In this document: in pieces, positions 24,793-35,189 of the stretch
Layout of the letters: the number at the start of each line of letters is the position of its first letter
Position numbering within the stretch: the first letter of the stretch is position 1
NCBI RefSeq assembly: GCF_000310145.2
Contig: NZ_AMXA01000001.1
Location: 310,001 to 374,000, forward strand
Direction: 5' to 3'
DNA length: 64,000 nt
From: Thauera sp. 28
Lineage (GTDB): Bacteria > Pseudomonadota > Gammaproteobacteria > Burkholderiales > Rhodocyclaceae
Notes under the pieces: generated by a model
Told to the model about the DNA's origin: nothing
What the model saw: only the letters and a program-made list of their open reading frames with translations
Databases searched by the model: none
Translations under genes and position numbers: made by a program

Positions 24793-26646
24793 ATGGCAAC
24801 CGATGCGTGCGGACTTTTTCTCGAAGAGGGTCCCGATGCCGTCCTGGTGGTTGATCCGAGGGGGACGGTGCTGTACTGGGGCAGTCGTGCCGAAGAGGTC
24901 TTTGGCCACCGCGCGGATGAGGTGGTGGGGCGCGCGCTGAGCGAGATCCTGGTGCCCGCCGACGGTCTCGACGATGAGCGCGGGATGATGCGCGAGGTGC
25001 TCGAGAATGGCTACGCCGCGATCGAGTCATTGCGCCGGCGCAAGGATGGTTCGCTCCTCTACGTCTCCATCTTGTGCAGGACGGTGCCGGATGCCTCGGG
25101 GCAAGCCGAGCACGTCGTCGTCACCATCAAGGACGTCACCGAGCTCAAGGCCGCCCGTGATGCGAAGCTGATGGATGCGCGCTATCGGAACCTGCTCGAA
25201 TCCATGCCGGACGGGATCGTGATGATCAATGCGGCCGGGTACATCGTATTCTCGAACAGTCAGGCCGAGGCCATGTTCGGTTATGCCTCGGGCACGCTAC
25301 ACGGGAGGATGGTCGAGTCGCTGTTGCCCGAGCGCTTCCGTGGCGCGCATGTGAGGCATCGCGTCACTTATTTCGGCCAGCTGCGCACGCGTACGATGGG
25401 GAGTGGCCTGGAGTTGTTCGGTCTGCGCCAGGATGGTACGGAGTTTCCGGTCGAGATCAGCTTGAGTCCGCTCGCCACGGATGAGGGCGCTTTCGTCATG
25501 AGCGCGATCCGCGATGTCAGCGGGCGAAAGAAGGCGGAGCAGAAGTTCCGGGGCTTGCTCGAGTCGGCTCCTGATGCGATGGTCATCGTCGACCGCGCGG
25601 GCCGCATCGTGCTGGTCAACACCCAGGCCGAGAGGCTGTTCGGCTACACGCGCACGGAGCTTGCCGACGAGTCGATCGAGATGCTGCTGCCCGAGCGCTA
25701 CCGGTCGCAACACCCGGGGCACCGCAAGGCCTTCTTCGCCGATCCGCGCGTGCGGCCGATGGGTGTGGGACTTGAGCTGTATGGCAGGCGCAAGAACGGC
25801 GACGAGTTTCCGGTCGAGATCAGTCTGAGCCCGCTCGAGACCGAGGATGGGATGCTGGTCTCCAGTGCCATCCGCGACATCACCGAGCGCAAGCGCTTCG
25901 AGTGCGCATTGCAGCAGAAGAACGTCGAACTGGCGCGGGCGAACGCGGCCAAGGACCACTTCCTCGCCAACATGAGCCATGAGCTGCGTACCCCGCTCAA
26001 TGCGATCATCGGCTTCACCGGCACGCTGCTGATGAAGCTTCCGGGCCCACTCAACGAGGCGCAGCACAAGCAGTTGCGCACCGTGCAATCGAGCGCCCAG
26101 CATCTGCTTGCACTGATCAACGACCTGCTCGACATTGCGAAGATCGAGGCGGGCAAGATCGAACTCAGCCCCGAGATCATCGATTGCCGGGCGCTCATCG
26201 ACGATATCGTCGGGACCTTGCGCCCCGAGGCCGAGCGGCGGCACCTGGATCTGAGCGTCGAGGCGCCGCCGGGAGCCTGCCCGCTCAGCACCGACCGGCG
26301 TGCGTTCAGCCAGATCGTGATCAACCTCGTGCAGAACGCCATCAAGTTCACCGAGGAAGGCTGCGTGGTCCTGCGCCTGGCGCGGATGCGGGAAGGTGCG
26401 GCGGGGGTGGTCGCAGTGACCGTGAGCGACACCGGCATGGGCATCAGCGAGGAGGACCAGACACGCCTGTTCGCGCCCTTCTCGCGCATTACCGCGAAAC
26501 GCGGCAAGGGCGCCGAGGGGGCCGAGGGTACCGGACTCGGTCTGCACCTTAGCCAGAAGCTTGCAGAGGCGCTGGGCGGGCGGATCATTGTGCAGAGCGC
26601 GCCGGGCCGGGGCAGCAGCTTCACACTCGTGCTGCCGGGAGGATGA
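24793..26646 (+). CDS. PAS-domain sensor histidine kinase
   Basis: A kinase of about 617 residues without obvious membrane segments. Three PAS domains (about 5-125, 130-255, 255-380) are arranged in tandem; the last two are near-duplicates (both end [10 protein letters not shown]). HisKA has the phospho-accepting H396 in [14 protein letters not shown]. HATPase_c has an N-box [10 protein letters not shown]1 DTGMGIS and GTGLGL. I prefer the ATG at 24793, which has an AGGGGGT ribosome site and begins at the first PAS; starts at 24628 or 24652 would add about 50 unassigned residues. The stop overlaps the response regulator start (ATGA). Confidence 0.88.
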   Translation: MATDACGLFLEEGPDAVLVVDPRGTVLYWGSRAEEVFGHRADEVVGRALSEILVPADGLDDERGMMREVLENGYAAIESLRRRKDGSLLYVSILCRTVPDASGQAEHVVVTIKDVTELKAARDAKLMDARYRNLLESMPDGIVMINAAGYIVFSNSQAEAMFGYASGTLHGRMVESLLPERFRGAHVRHRVTYFGQLRTRTMGSGLELFGLRQDGTEFPVEISLSPLATDEGAFVMSAIRDVSGRKKAEQKFRGLLESAPDAMVIVDRAGRIVLVNTQAERLFGYTRTELADESIEMLLPERYRSQHPGHRKAFFADPRVRPMGVGLELYGRRKNGDEFPVEISLSPLETEDGMLVSSAIRDITERKRFECALQQKNVELARANAAKDHFLANMSHELRTPLNAIIGFTGTLLMKLPGPLNEAQHKQLRTVQSSAQHLLALINDLLDIAKIEAGKIELSPEIIDCRALIDDIVGTLRPEAERRHLDLSVEAPPGACPLSTDRRAFSQIVINLVQNAIKFTEEGCVVLRLARMREGAAGVVAVTVSDTGMGISEEDQTRLFAPFSRITAKRGKGAEGAEGTGLGLHLSQKLAEALGGRIIVQSAPGRGSSFTLVLPGG

Positions 26647-27053
26647 CCATGGCTGCCCGCATCGTCATCGTCGATGACAACGAGGCCAATCTGGAACTGG
26701 TCGGCTACCTGCTGGAGGCGGGTGGCCACACCGTACTGCGTGCCGAGGACGGGGAGCAGGCGCTTGCGCTCGTGCATCAGCTGCCCCGCCCGGATCTGGT
26801 CATCAGCGACCTGAGGATGCCAGTGATGGACGGCTTCGAGCTGCTCAGCCGGATCCGTCAGGACGCGACCCTGGACGGGCTCCCCGTGATCGCGGTCACC
26901 GCGTTCTCGATGGCGGCCGATCGTACACGCGTGATGGATGCGGGCTTCGGCGGCTACTTGTCGAAGCCCATCGTGCCCGAGTCTTTCATCGGCGAGGTTG
27001 AGAAGTTCCTGCAGGCCGGGCGGCGCCACGCGGGTTCATCGTCTGGGCCGTAG
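26643..27053 (+). CDS. Single-domain response regulator
   Basis: A 136-residue stand-alone receiver. The acidic pocket DD at 11-12, phospho-acceptor Asp56 ([15 protein letters not shown]), Thr/Ala switch (VTAFSM) and Lys (LSKPI) are all present. With no output domain it probably passes signal by protein contact, like CheY or DivK. Translationally coupled to the kinase upstream; the next gene starts 12 bp later. Confidence 0.9.
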   Translation: MTMAARIVIVDDNEANLELVGYLLEAGGHTVLRAEDGEQALALVHQLPRPDLVISDLRMPVMDGFELLSRIRQDATLDGLPVIAVTAFSMAADRTRVMDAGFGGYLSKPIVPESFIGEVEKFLQAGRRHAGSSSGP

Positions 27054-27065
27054 AGGAGCAGTGAG

Positions 27066-30000
27066 ATGGCGAAGCTTCTGATCATCGATGATCATCCGGC
27101 GAATCGCGAGCTGATCGCCACCCTTGCCGGCTACGATGGTCATGAGACCTTCGAGGCTGGCGATGGCGCCGAGGGACTCGCCATCGTGCGGGCCGAGCGC
27201 CCGCAACTGGTGATCTGCGACATCCTGATGCCGACGATGGACGGATACGAATTCGTACGTAGGCTGCGCGCGGAGCCGGCGGTTGCCGACACTCAGGTGA
27301 TGTTCTACACCGCGAACTACCATGAGCGCGAGGCGAGCAAGCTGGCGACGATTCTTGGCGTCTCGCGGATCCTGGCCAAACCCTCCGGCCCCGAGGCGAT
27401 CCTCGCAGCCATTGACGAGGCTCTCGCGAACGAGCCCAAGGGGGCGGCTGCCGTAGGCACCGACGAGGCGTTCGACCGCGAACACCTGCGGGTGCTGACT
27501 GACAAGCTGGCCGAGAAGGCTGCCGAGCTCGAGCGTGCCAACCAGCGCCTCGCGGCGCTCACCGAGCTGAACCTGCAGTTGTCTGCCGAGCGGGATACTT
27601 TAGTGCTGCTCAACAAGGTGTGCCAGGGCGCGCGTTCGCTGACGGGAGCGCGCTACGCGATTCTCTGCTTCGAGCACCGCGGCAACGGCCGATCGATTTT
27701 TGTGCTCGGTTGCGGCCTGTCGCCGGAGCAGGCACAGGGGCTGCAGGGTCGCAGATTCGACGAGGGGCCGTTTCGGCGCGTGCTCGCCGAGCGCAGGCCC
27801 GTGCGCTTCGTCAATGCCGACGGGCGGCCTGAAGGTGTGGGGCTGCCGCGCGATTTCCCTGCCGTGCATTGCGGCGTTGCAGCGCCAATCGCTTCGGCGA
27901 CCTCGGTGTTCGGCTGGGTCTGCTTGCTGGACAAGCTCGGTGCGTCGGAGTTTACCGCCGAGGACGAATGGATTTCGGGTGCCCATGCGGCCCAGGCCGG
28001 CCACATCTACGAGAACTGGAACCTTTACGGCCAGCTCGAGCGGCGGGCCGCTGACCTTGCGGGCGAGGTCGCGACCCGTGAGCGTGCCGAAGGACAATTG
28101 CGGCGGGTGCTGCGTGCCCGCAGAGTGATGGCCGAGTGCAACCGCACGCTCGTGCGTGCGACCGACGAGCGCCAGTTGCTTGAGGAAATGTGTGGTTTTC
28201 TCGTCGCGCTAGGCAACTACGGCTCGGCCTGGATTGGGATGGCGCGGCATGATCAGGATTGCACGATCGAGACCGTCGCGAGTGCGGGGGACGACACCGG
28301 GCAGCTGAACTCGTTCCGCCTCTCGTGGGCCGACAACGAGTTTGGCCGCGGCCCGGCGGGTGAGGCCGTGCGCACCGGCAAGCCTCAGGTGGTGCATGAC
28401 ATCGGCAGCGACCCACGTGTCGTGCGCTGGCGGGCGGTGGCGCTCGAACGTGGCTTCAATGCTGCGGCCGTGCTTCCGCTGGCCCACGAATCCGACAGCT
28501 TTGGCGTGCTGTGCATCGTCGCGGCCGAGAAGGATGCTTTCGACGCCGACGAGGTCGAGCTTCTCGTCGAACTCGCCGACGACATCGCCTACGGCATCCG
28601 CACCCTGCGCGCGCGCGCTGCCCAGCAACGCATCGAGGCGACGCTCAGGCTGCACAATCGTGCGATCGAGGAGAGTATCAATGCGATCGTCATCAGCGCG
28701 GCCGACCAGGCGGCCGACAATCCGATTCTCTACGTGAATCCCGCTTTCACGCTGATGACCGGTTATGGGCCCGATGAGGCGATCGGTCGCAATGCGCGCC
28801 TGCTGATCGGTCGCGACTGGGACCAAGCCGACATCGAGCGGCTGCGCGAGGCGGTCCGCTGGGGACGCGATGCCCGCGTCACGCTGCGCTGCTATCGAAA
28901 GGACAGCAGCTTGTTCTGGAACGAGATCGCGCTGGCGTCGGTGCGCGATCACGGTGGCCGGGTGACGCACTTCATCGCCATCCTTAATGATCTGACCGAA
29001 CGCATGCGCTACGAGGAGCAGCTCGAGCAGCAGGCCAATCACGATGCGCTGACCGGCCTTGCGAACCGCAATCTCCTCAACGACCGACTGCAGCAGGCGA
29101 TTGTCCATGCCGAGCGTAGTGCCTGGGCGGTGGCAGTGATGCTGCTCGACCTGGATCGCTTCAAGCTCGTCAATGACAGTCTCGGCCATACTGTTGGCGA
29201 CGAGCTGATCTGCGAGGTCGCTCGTCGTCTCGCCGCTTGCGTGCGCCAGGGCGACACGGTGGCGCGGCTGGGTGGGGACGAATTCATGATCGTGCTGCCG
29301 GAACTCGGCGCCGAGGATGACGCGGCGACCATCGCGTCCAAGCTGTTGGTGGCCGTGGCGGCGCCGATGAGGCTGTCGGGGCATGACCTGGTTGTCAACG
29401 GTAGCCTTGGCGTGTCGCTCTACCCGCGTGATGGTGCGATCGTCCCGACCCTGGTGAAGAATGCCGACGTCGCGATGTACCGCGCCAAGGATCTCGGCGG
29501 CAATCGCTTCCAGTTCTACGCACCCGAGATGAACGCGCGCACGCTCGAGCGGCTCGAGCTCGAAAACGGCTTGCGTTACGCACTTGAGCACGACGAACTG
29601 GAACTGCACTACCAGCCCAAGGTCGAGCTGCGCACCGGCTGCGTCGTCGGCGCCGAGGCGCTGATCCGTTGGCGCCACCCGTCCCTCGGGCTGATCCCGC
29701 CCGGCGACTTCATTCCGCTTGCGGAGGAGACCGGGCTGATCGTACCCGTTGGTGAGTGGGTGATTGCGACCGCGTGCCGGCAACTGCGCGACTGGCGCGA
29801 GCAGGGGCTGTGCGATGTGAGCGTCGCGGTGAATGTGTCGGCCCGCCAGTTCCAGCACGAGAACCTCGTCGGTGTGCTCGCAGCGGCGCTGTGCTCGTCC
29901 AACGTCGCGCCGAAGCAGCTGCATGTCGAGGTCACCGAAAGCGGTGTGATGCGCAGCCCTGCGGCCACCATCGCCACGCTAAGGGCTCTCAAGGCGCTCG

Positions 30001-30332
30001 GTGCGCAGATTTCGCTGGACGACTTCGGCACCGGCTACTCGAGCCTCAATTACCTCAAGCGCTTTCCCATCGACAGCATCAAGATCGACCGGACCTTCGT
30101 GACCGACCTCATGACCTCAGCCGAGGATGCCGCAATCGCGCTGATGGTGATCTCGCTCGCCCACAGTCTCGGCCAGACGGTGGTTGCCGAAGGGGTCGAG
30201 ACACGGGCCCAGCTCGACTTCCTGCGCCGCCACAACTGCGATGAAATGCAGGGTTACCTTTTCAGCGCTCCGCTCGAGGCGCACGCCTTTGCCGCACTTG
30301 TGCGCGAGGGCCGCCGGCTGGGCTTCGGGTAG
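27066..30332 (+). CDS. REC-GAF-GAF-PAS-GGDEF-EAL cyclic-di-GMP signalling protein
   Basis: A 1,088-residue cytoplasmic protein. The receiver (1-125) has phospho-acceptor context [14 protein letters not shown] coiled coil (150-185), two GAF-like domains (about 185-335 and 355-525) and a PAS (530-655) follow. The GGDEF domain has an intact catalytic RLGGDEF near 735. The EAL domain has an intact EALIRWRHP near 864 and [10 protein letters not shown]. Both synthesis and hydrolysis of c-di-GMP are therefore possible; which dominates cannot be told. Same transcription unit as the kinase and regulator, the likely phosphorelay input. It probably influences the motile-sessile switch, given the flagellar neighbourhood. 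Confidence 0.92.
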   Translation: MAKLLIIDDHPANRELIATLAGYDGHETFEAGDGAEGLAIVRAERPQLVICDILMPTMDGYEFVRRLRAEPAVADTQVMFYTANYHEREASKLATILGVSRILAKPSGPEAILAAIDEALANEPKGAAAVGTDEAFDREHLRVLTDKLAEKAAELERANQRLAALTELNLQLSAERDTLVLLNKVCQGARSLTGARYAILCFEHRGNGRSIFVLGCGLSPEQAQGLQGRRFDEGPFRRVLAERRPVRFVNADGRPEGVGLPRDFPAVHCGVAAPIASATSVFGWVCLLDKLGASEFTAEDEWISGAHAAQAGHIYENWNLYGQLERRAADLAGEVATRERAEGQLRRVLRARRVMAECNRTLVRATDERQLLEEMCGFLVALGNYGSAWIGMARHDQDCTIETVASAGDDTGQLNSFRLSWADNEFGRGPAGEAVRTGKPQVVHDIGSDPRVVRWRAVALERGFNAAAVLPLAHESDSFGVLCIVAAEKDAFDADEVELLVELADDIAYGIRTLRARAAQQRIEATLRLHNRAIEESINAIVISAADQAADNPILYVNPAFTLMTGYGPDEAIGRNARLLIGRDWDQADIERLREAVRWGRDARVTLRCYRKDSSLFWNEIALASVRDHGGRVTHFIAILNDLTERMRYEEQLEQQANHDALTGLANRNLLNDRLQQAIVHAERSAWAVAVMLLDLDRFKLVNDSLGHTVGDELICEVARRLAACVRQGDTVARLGGDEFMIVLPELGAEDDAATIASKLLVAVAAPMRLSGHDLVVNGSLGVSLYPRDGAIVPTLVKNADVAMYRAKDLGGNRFQFYAPEMNARTLERLELENGLRYALEHDELELHYQPKVELRTGCVVGAEALIRWRHPSLGLIPPGDFIPLAEETGLIVPVGEWVIATACRQLRDWREQGLCDVSVAVNVSARQFQHENLVGVLAAALCSSNVAPKQLHVEVTESGVMRSPAATIATLRALKALGAQISLDDFGTGYSSLNYLKRFPIDSIKIDRTFVTDLMTSAEDAAIALMVISLAHSLGQTVVAEGVETRAQLDFLRRHNCDEMQGYLFSAPLEAHAFAALVREGRRLGFG

Positions 30333-30490
30333 AGGAGGATTGACCTTCAAGGGGAACTCCTTTCGCACGTAGACCAAGGTCCTGCCCCGCGACCCATTGG
30401 CCCCGAGCCGCCTCCGTTTCATGCTGCGGCACTGCGGCACGGGGCGATCGCGCGATAATCAGCCCTCCCGCACGCCTCGGTCCGCCTGCC

Positions 30491-31177
30491 ATGTCCCGTC
30501 TCATCCTGCTCAACAAACCCTACGGCGTGCTGTGCCAGTTCTCCGACGAAGATGGGCGTCGCACGCTGAAGGACTATGTCGCCGTGCCGGGCGTCTATGC
30601 GGCGGGCCGGCTCGATACCGACAGCGAGGGCCTGTTGCTGCTGACCGATGACGGCGGGCTGCAGCACCGCATTGCGGATCCTCGCCACAAGTTGCCCAAG
30701 ACCTACCTCGTACAGGTCGAAGGCGAACCCGACGATGCCGCCCTGGCGCGCTTGCGCGCGGGTGTGGACCTGGGCGACTTCCATACCAGGCCATGTGATG
30801 CGCGGCGCGTTGGCGAGCCTGACTGGCTGTGGCCGCGGGAGCCGCCGGTGCGTTTCCGCAAGAGCGTGCCGACAAGCTGGCTCGAGATCGTGCTGCGCGA
30901 GGGAAAGAACCGCCAGGTAAGGCGCATGACCGCGAAGGTGGGGTGCCCGACCCTGCGCCTGGTGAGGCTGGCGATCGGGCCGTGGACCCTGGACGGACTG
31001 GCGCCGGGGCAGTGGCGCGAGGCGGCAGCCGCCGACTTGCCGCCGCTACCCGGGGCGGGCGGGAGCGCGACGGCGCGGGGCGGGTACGGCAAAGGGGAGC
31101 GGGCTGCGGCTCGTCAGCCCATGCAGGGCGCAGGTAAGATGCGGCGCACGATGTCTCGAACGGGGTCCCGAGGATGA
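30491..31177 (+). CDS. rluE: 23S rRNA pseudouridine(2457) synthase RluE (RsuA family)
   Basis: A 228-residue RsuA/RluB/E/F-family synthase. [14 protein letters not shown] opens the fold, the catalytic Asp42 lies in [15 protein letters not shown], and [10 protein letters not shown] is the RNA-contact motif. It lacks the S4 domain, as RluE does. The C-terminal 35 residues (about 190-228) are a low-complexity Arg/Gly tail beyond the usual family end. The stop overlaps the next gene as ATGA. Confidence 0.88.
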   Translation: MSRLILLNKPYGVLCQFSDEDGRRTLKDYVAVPGVYAAGRLDTDSEGLLLLTDDGGLQHRIADPRHKLPKTYLVQVEGEPDDAALARLRAGVDLGDFHTRPCDARRVGEPDWLWPREPPVRFRKSVPTSWLEIVLREGKNRQVRRMTAKVGCPTLRLVRLAIGPWTLDGLAPGQWREAAAADLPPLPGAGGSATARGGYGKGERAAARQPMQGAGKMRRTMSRTGSRG

Positions 31178-31632
31178 TGATTCGCCGCTTGCTTGCCCAT
31201 GCCTGCCTGTCGTTTGTCGCGCTTGTGCCCGGCGCTGCGGCACTGGCGCAGATTGCCATGCCGGTCGCCGAACTGGGCGCGGGCATGTACCGCATCGAGG
31301 CCGAGGTTGCGCATACCTTCGAGATGCGCCAGGTCGGCCTGATGAACCGCGAGGCGATGGCCTTGCATCGTGGCATGGTGTTCGTGTTCCCTGAGGATGC
31401 GCGGCACTGCATGTGGATGCGCAATACCTTCCTGCCCTTGTCGGTTGCCTTCCTCGACGCCGAGGCCAGGATCATCAACATAGAGGACATGCAGCCACAG
31501 ACCGAGACCAGCCACTGTGCAGCAGCCCCGGCGCGCTTCGCGCTGGAGATGAACATCGGCTGGTTCGCCGAACGTGGCATCCAGGCGGGCGACGTGCTGC
31601 GCGGCTTTGCTGCACTGCCCCCGGCACGCTGA
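31174..31632 (+). CDS. DUF192 family exported protein
   Basis: A 152-residue protein with a signal peptide (cleavage after AALA near residue 24). The DUF192 core has the signature [22 protein letters not shown] and [17 protein letters not shown]. The family is widespread and uncharacterised, probably periplasmic here. Translationally coupled to rluE. Confidence 0.88.
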   Translation: MMIRRLLAHACLSFVALVPGAAALAQIAMPVAELGAGMYRIEAEVAHTFEMRQVGLMNREAMALHRGMVFVFPEDARHCMWMRNTFLPLSVAFLDAEARIINIEDMQPQTETSHCAAAPARFALEMNIGWFAERGIQAGDVLRGFAALPPAR

Positions 31633-31692
31633 ACAGCGGCCTGCCGACGCGGGCCAAGACAGGAATTGGCTGGCTTTCCGGGCTTTTATCGG

Positions 31693-31709
31693 GCGGCAGA
31701 TATTGCCGC
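31693..31709. promoter_or_regulatory. GCGGCAG-N3-TTGCCGC motif upstream of flhB
   Basis: GCGGCAGATATTGCCGC, an imperfect palindrome 77 bp before the flhB start. Two identical-pattern copies lie before flgB/flgA and flgG. GCCGATAA follows at 31715-31722, matching a sigma28 -10, but no -35 fits, so the promoter type is open. Confidence 0.55.
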
Positions 31710-31785
31710 CGTGCGCCGATAATCCGCACACGTCTTCTCGCGTCCAGGTCCATCCGGGCGGAGCGGGGGGCGGACGGAGCCGGCC

Positions 31786-32928
31786 GTGGCCGAAGAAAGC
31801 GACCTCGAGAAGACAGAAGCCCCCTCACCGCGACGTCTGGAACAGGCACGCGAGGAAGGCCAGGTCCCGCAATCGCGGGAGCTGTCGACCTTTCTCGTCA
31901 CCGTGACCGGCGCTGCGGCGCTGCTGCTGCTGGGCAACTGGATGGCGACGCGCATCGCAGGGGTCGTGCGCAACGGTTTCGCCTTCGATCGTGCGACGGT
32001 GTTCGACCATGTGCTGATGCTCGACGTGCTCAACCGCATGCTCAGCGGAGCCCTGCTGACGTTGATGCCGCTGTTCTTCATCCTGCTGATCGCGGCGGTT
32101 GCGGCACCGGTGCTGCTCGGTGGGCTGGTCTTCGCGCCCAAGGCGCTGGGCCCGAACTTCGGGCGCATGAATCCCATCCAGGGCCTGGGCCGCATGTTCT
32201 CGGTGCATGGCCTGGCGGAGATGGTGAAAGCCATCCTCAAGTCGCTGGTCGTGGGCGGGGTGGCGTCGCTGGTGCTGTGGATGAACAAGGACCACCTGTT
32301 CGACCTCATGGTCGAGCCGCTCGAGGTCGGCATGGCCGACTTCTCCAGCATCGTGGCTTTTGCCGCGCTGTTGATCGCGCTCAGCCTGGGCCTGCTGGCG
32401 CTCATGGACGTGCCTTTCCAGCTCTGGCAGTACCAGAAGAAGCTGCGCATGACCAAGGAAGAGGTCAAGCGCGAGAACAAGGAGCAGGAGGGCGACCCGA
32501 TGGTCAAGGGCCGCATCCGTGCCTTGCAGCGCGAGATGGCGCGCAGGCGCATGATGACCGAGGTGCCCAAGGCCGATGTGGTGGTCACCAACCCGACGCA
32601 CTTCTCGGTTGCGCTGCGTTACGACGCCGAGCGCATGGGGGCGCCGGTGGTAGTCGCCAAGGGGCGTGGCGAGCTGGCGCTGAAGATCCGCGAGATTGCC
32701 GCCGAACATGGCGTGCCGATGCTCGAGGCGCCGCCGCTGGCACGTGCGCTGTACGCCCATTGCGAACTCGAAGCCTCCATCCCGGCCGCGCTGTACACCG
32801 CGGTGGCCGAGGTGATGGCCTATGTGTACCAGCTCGACGCCTGGATCAAGCAGGGTGGCCTGCCGCCGGCCGTGCCGGCTGCGCTGCCGGTTCCGGCCGG
32901 CATGGATCCCGGCGTGCCTGGGGAATGA
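31786..32928 (+). CDS. flhB: Flagellar type III export protein FlhB
   Basis: A 380-residue inner-membrane export-gate protein. The N-terminus DLEKTEAPSPRRLEQAREEGQVPQS-type segment and four hydrophobic segments (about 33-55, 88-115, 140-165, 185-210) precede the cytoplasmic domain. The autocleavage motif NPTH is at 269-272, as in E. coli. It controls the switch from rod-hook to filament substrates. The start is a GTG. First gene of flhB-flhA-flhF-flhG-fliA. Confidence 0.95.
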   Translation: MAEESDLEKTEAPSPRRLEQAREEGQVPQSRELSTFLVTVTGAAALLLLGNWMATRIAGVVRNGFAFDRATVFDHVLMLDVLNRMLSGALLTLMPLFFILLIAAVAAPVLLGGLVFAPKALGPNFGRMNPIQGLGRMFSVHGLAEMVKAILKSLVVGGVASLVLWMNKDHLFDLMVEPLEVGMADFSSIVAFAALLIALSLGLLALMDVPFQLWQYQKKLRMTKEEVKRENKEQEGDPMVKGRIRALQREMARRRMMTEVPKADVVVTNPTHFSVALRYDAERMGAPVVVAKGRGELALKIREIAAEHGVPMLEAPPLARALYAHCELEASIPAALYTAVAEVMAYVYQLDAWIKQGGLPPAVPAALPVPAGMDPGVPGE

Positions 32929-32939
32929 ACGCCTGACTT

Positions 32940-35039
32940 ATGCCCATGAACGACATCCTGAATCTGCGCCAGCTGCTGACTTCGGCCAACCTGCGCCAGC
33001 TTGCCGCGCCAATCCTCATCGTCATGATCCTGTCGATGATGGTGCTGCCGCTGCCGGTGTTCCTGCTCGACGTGTTCTTCACCTTCAACATCGCGATCTC
33101 GGTGATGGTGATGCTGGTGGCGATGTACTCCAAGCGCCCGCTGGATTTCTCGGTATTCCCCACGGTGCTGCTCGTCACCACCTTGCTGCGCCTGGCGCTG
33201 AACGTAGCGTCCACCCGCATCGTGCTGCTCGAAGGCCACGGTGGCGGCGACGCGGCAGGCAAGGTGATCGAGGCCTTCGGCAGCTTCCTGGTGGGCGGCA
33301 ATACGGCGGTTGGCCTGGTGGTGTTCGTGATCCTCACCATCATCAACTTCGTGGTGATCACCAAGGGTGCGGGGCGTATCGCGGAAGTGTCGGCGCGCTT
33401 CACCCTGGATGCGATGCCCGGCAAGCAGATGGCGATCGACGCCGATCTCAACGCCGGCCTCATCGACGAAAAGGAGGCCAAGCGCAGGCGCAAGGAGATC
33501 GCCCAGGAGGCGGACTTCTATGGTGCGATGGACGGTGCCTCCAAGTTCGTGCGCGGTGACGCCATTGCCGGCATCATCATCCTGGTGATCAACATCCTCG
33601 GCGGCCTCTTCGTCGGCGTCATGCAGCACGAGATGGCGGTGGGCGAGGCGGGGCGCACCTACACCCTGCTCACCATCGGCGACGGGCTGGTGGCGCAGAT
33701 TCCGGCGCTGATCATCTCGGTGGCCGCCGGCCTGGTGGTGTCGCGCGTCGGTGACGAGGGCGACATTGGTGGGCTGGTCATTGCGCAGGTGTTCTCCAAC
33801 CCCACGGTGATGACCCTGACCGCCATCATCATCGGCGTGCTCGGCCTGATCCCGGGCATGCCCAACCTGGTCTTCCTGCTGATTGCGGCCTGCCTCGGGG
33901 CGCTGGCGTGGCTGCGCCGGCAGCGCGTTGCCGAGGAGGTAGCGGCAGCACGGCCCGAGTCCGAGGCGCCCGTGCAGCAGCCTCAGGCCGATGCGCTGGA
34001 GGCGAGCTGGAACGACGTCTCGCAGGTGGACGTGCTCGGCCTCGAGGTTGGCTACCGCCTGATTCCGATGGTGGACAAGGGCCAGGACGGCGAGCTGCTC
34101 AAGCGTATCCGCGGCCTGCGCAAGAAGTTTGCCCAGGAGGTCGGGTTCCTGTCCTCGCCGGTGCATATCCGCGACAACCTGGAGCTCAAGCCCAACGGCT
34201 ACCGCATCGCGCTCAAGGGCGTCGAGGTCGGTGCTGGCGAGGCCTATCCAGGCCAGTTCCTCGCCATCAACCCGGGGCGGGTGTCCGGCCCGCTGGCCGG
34301 GCGCGAGACGACCGATCCCGCGTTCGGCCTGCCCGCGGTGTGGATCGACACGGCTACGCGTGACCAGGCGCATGCCCTGGGCTATACGGTGGTCGACGCG
34401 AGCACGGTGGTGGCCACCCACCTCAACCATGTCATCCTCAACCATGCTGCCGAACTCCTCGGTCGCCAGGAAACGCAGGCGCTGCTCGATCACGTGGGCA
34501 AGGATTCGCCCAAGCTCATCGAGGATCTCGTGCCGAAGACGCTGGCGATCGGTACCCTGCAGCGCGTGCTGCAGAACCTGCTCGAGGAAGGCGTCAACAT
34601 CCGCGACATGCGCAGCATCATCGAGGTGCTGGCCGAGCATGCACCGCGTACCCAGGACCCGTTGCAGCTCACCACCCGCGTGCGCGAGGCGCTTGGGCGC
34701 GCGATCATCCAGAGCCTCTTCCCGGGCAATGGCGAAGTCCAGGTCATGGCGCTGGAGCCTGGGCTGGAGCGCATCCTGCTGCAGGCCATGAGCGTGGGCA
34801 GCGAAGGCGGGGCGATCGAACCCGGGCTGGCCGACACCCTGCTGCGCCAGACCGCGCAGATCGCCCAGCGCCAGGAGGACATCGGCCTGCCGCCGGTGCT
34901 GCTGGTGCCCTCGCAGTTGCGCACGCTGCTGTCGCGCTTCCTGCGCCGTGCGGTGCCCAGCCTCAAGGTCATCTCCAACTCCGAGGTGCCCGAGAGCCGC
35001 ACCATCCGCGTTACCGCCATGGTGGGGGCGCAGGGCTGA
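32940..35039 (+). CDS. flhA: Flagellar biosynthesis protein FlhA
   Basis: A 699-residue export-gate protein. Eight hydrophobic segments occupy about 15-330, with the conserved FHIPEP region (RFTLDAMPGKQMAIDADLNAG) between them. The C-terminal cytoplasmic domain (about 350-699) binds chaperone-substrate complexes. Full length. Starts 11 bp after flhB; an alternative in-frame Met lies two codons on. Confidence 0.97.
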   Translation: MPMNDILNLRQLLTSANLRQLAAPILIVMILSMMVLPLPVFLLDVFFTFNIAISVMVMLVAMYSKRPLDFSVFPTVLLVTTLLRLALNVASTRIVLLEGHGGGDAAGKVIEAFGSFLVGGNTAVGLVVFVILTIINFVVITKGAGRIAEVSARFTLDAMPGKQMAIDADLNAGLIDEKEAKRRRKEIAQEADFYGAMDGASKFVRGDAIAGIIILVINILGGLFVGVMQHEMAVGEAGRTYTLLTIGDGLVAQIPALIISVAAGLVVSRVGDEGDIGGLVIAQVFSNPTVMTLTAIIIGVLGLIPGMPNLVFLLIAACLGALAWLRRQRVAEEVAAARPESEAPVQQPQADALEASWNDVSQVDVLGLEVGYRLIPMVDKGQDGELLKRIRGLRKKFAQEVGFLSSPVHIRDNLELKPNGYRIALKGVEVGAGEAYPGQFLAINPGRVSGPLAGRETTDPAFGLPAVWIDTATRDQAHALGYTVVDASTVVATHLNHVILNHAAELLGRQETQALLDHVGKDSPKLIEDLVPKTLAIGTLQRVLQNLLEEGVNIRDMRSIIEVLAEHAPRTQDPLQLTTRVREALGRAIIQSLFPGNGEVQVMALEPGLERILLQAMSVGSEGGAIEPGLADTLLRQTAQIAQRQEDIGLPPVLLVPSQLRTLLSRFLRRAVPSLKVISNSEVPESRTIRVTAMVGAQG

Positions 35040-35083
35040 CCGCAGGCGCGCGCCAGGGTATCGCGCGGCGCGCGCAGTGAGGT

Positions 35084-35115
35084 CCGAATAGACGGGGTAA
35101 AGCTGCTTTATTCGG
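35084..35115. promoter_or_regulatory. Nested inverted repeats before flhF
   Basis: CCGAATA and TATTCGG form the outer arms. Inside, TAAAGC-T-GCTTTA (35098-35110) is a perfect 13-bp palindrome overlapping the right arm. It lies in the 150-bp flhA-flhF gap and may be an operator or attenuator. GATAAT at 35141-35146 is a possible -10. Confidence 0.4.
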
Positions 35116-35189
35116 CCCCTGGGCATTGACGGGGTGTGGCGATAATTCCCATCAAGCAGTGGTCGACATCGACCGCCGGGAGAACCGCC

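Noticed and set aside
31696-31722. Full sigma28 promoter for flhB
   Set aside because: GCCGATAA is perfect as a -10, but the sequence 11 bp upstream matches TAAAGTTT at only three positions.
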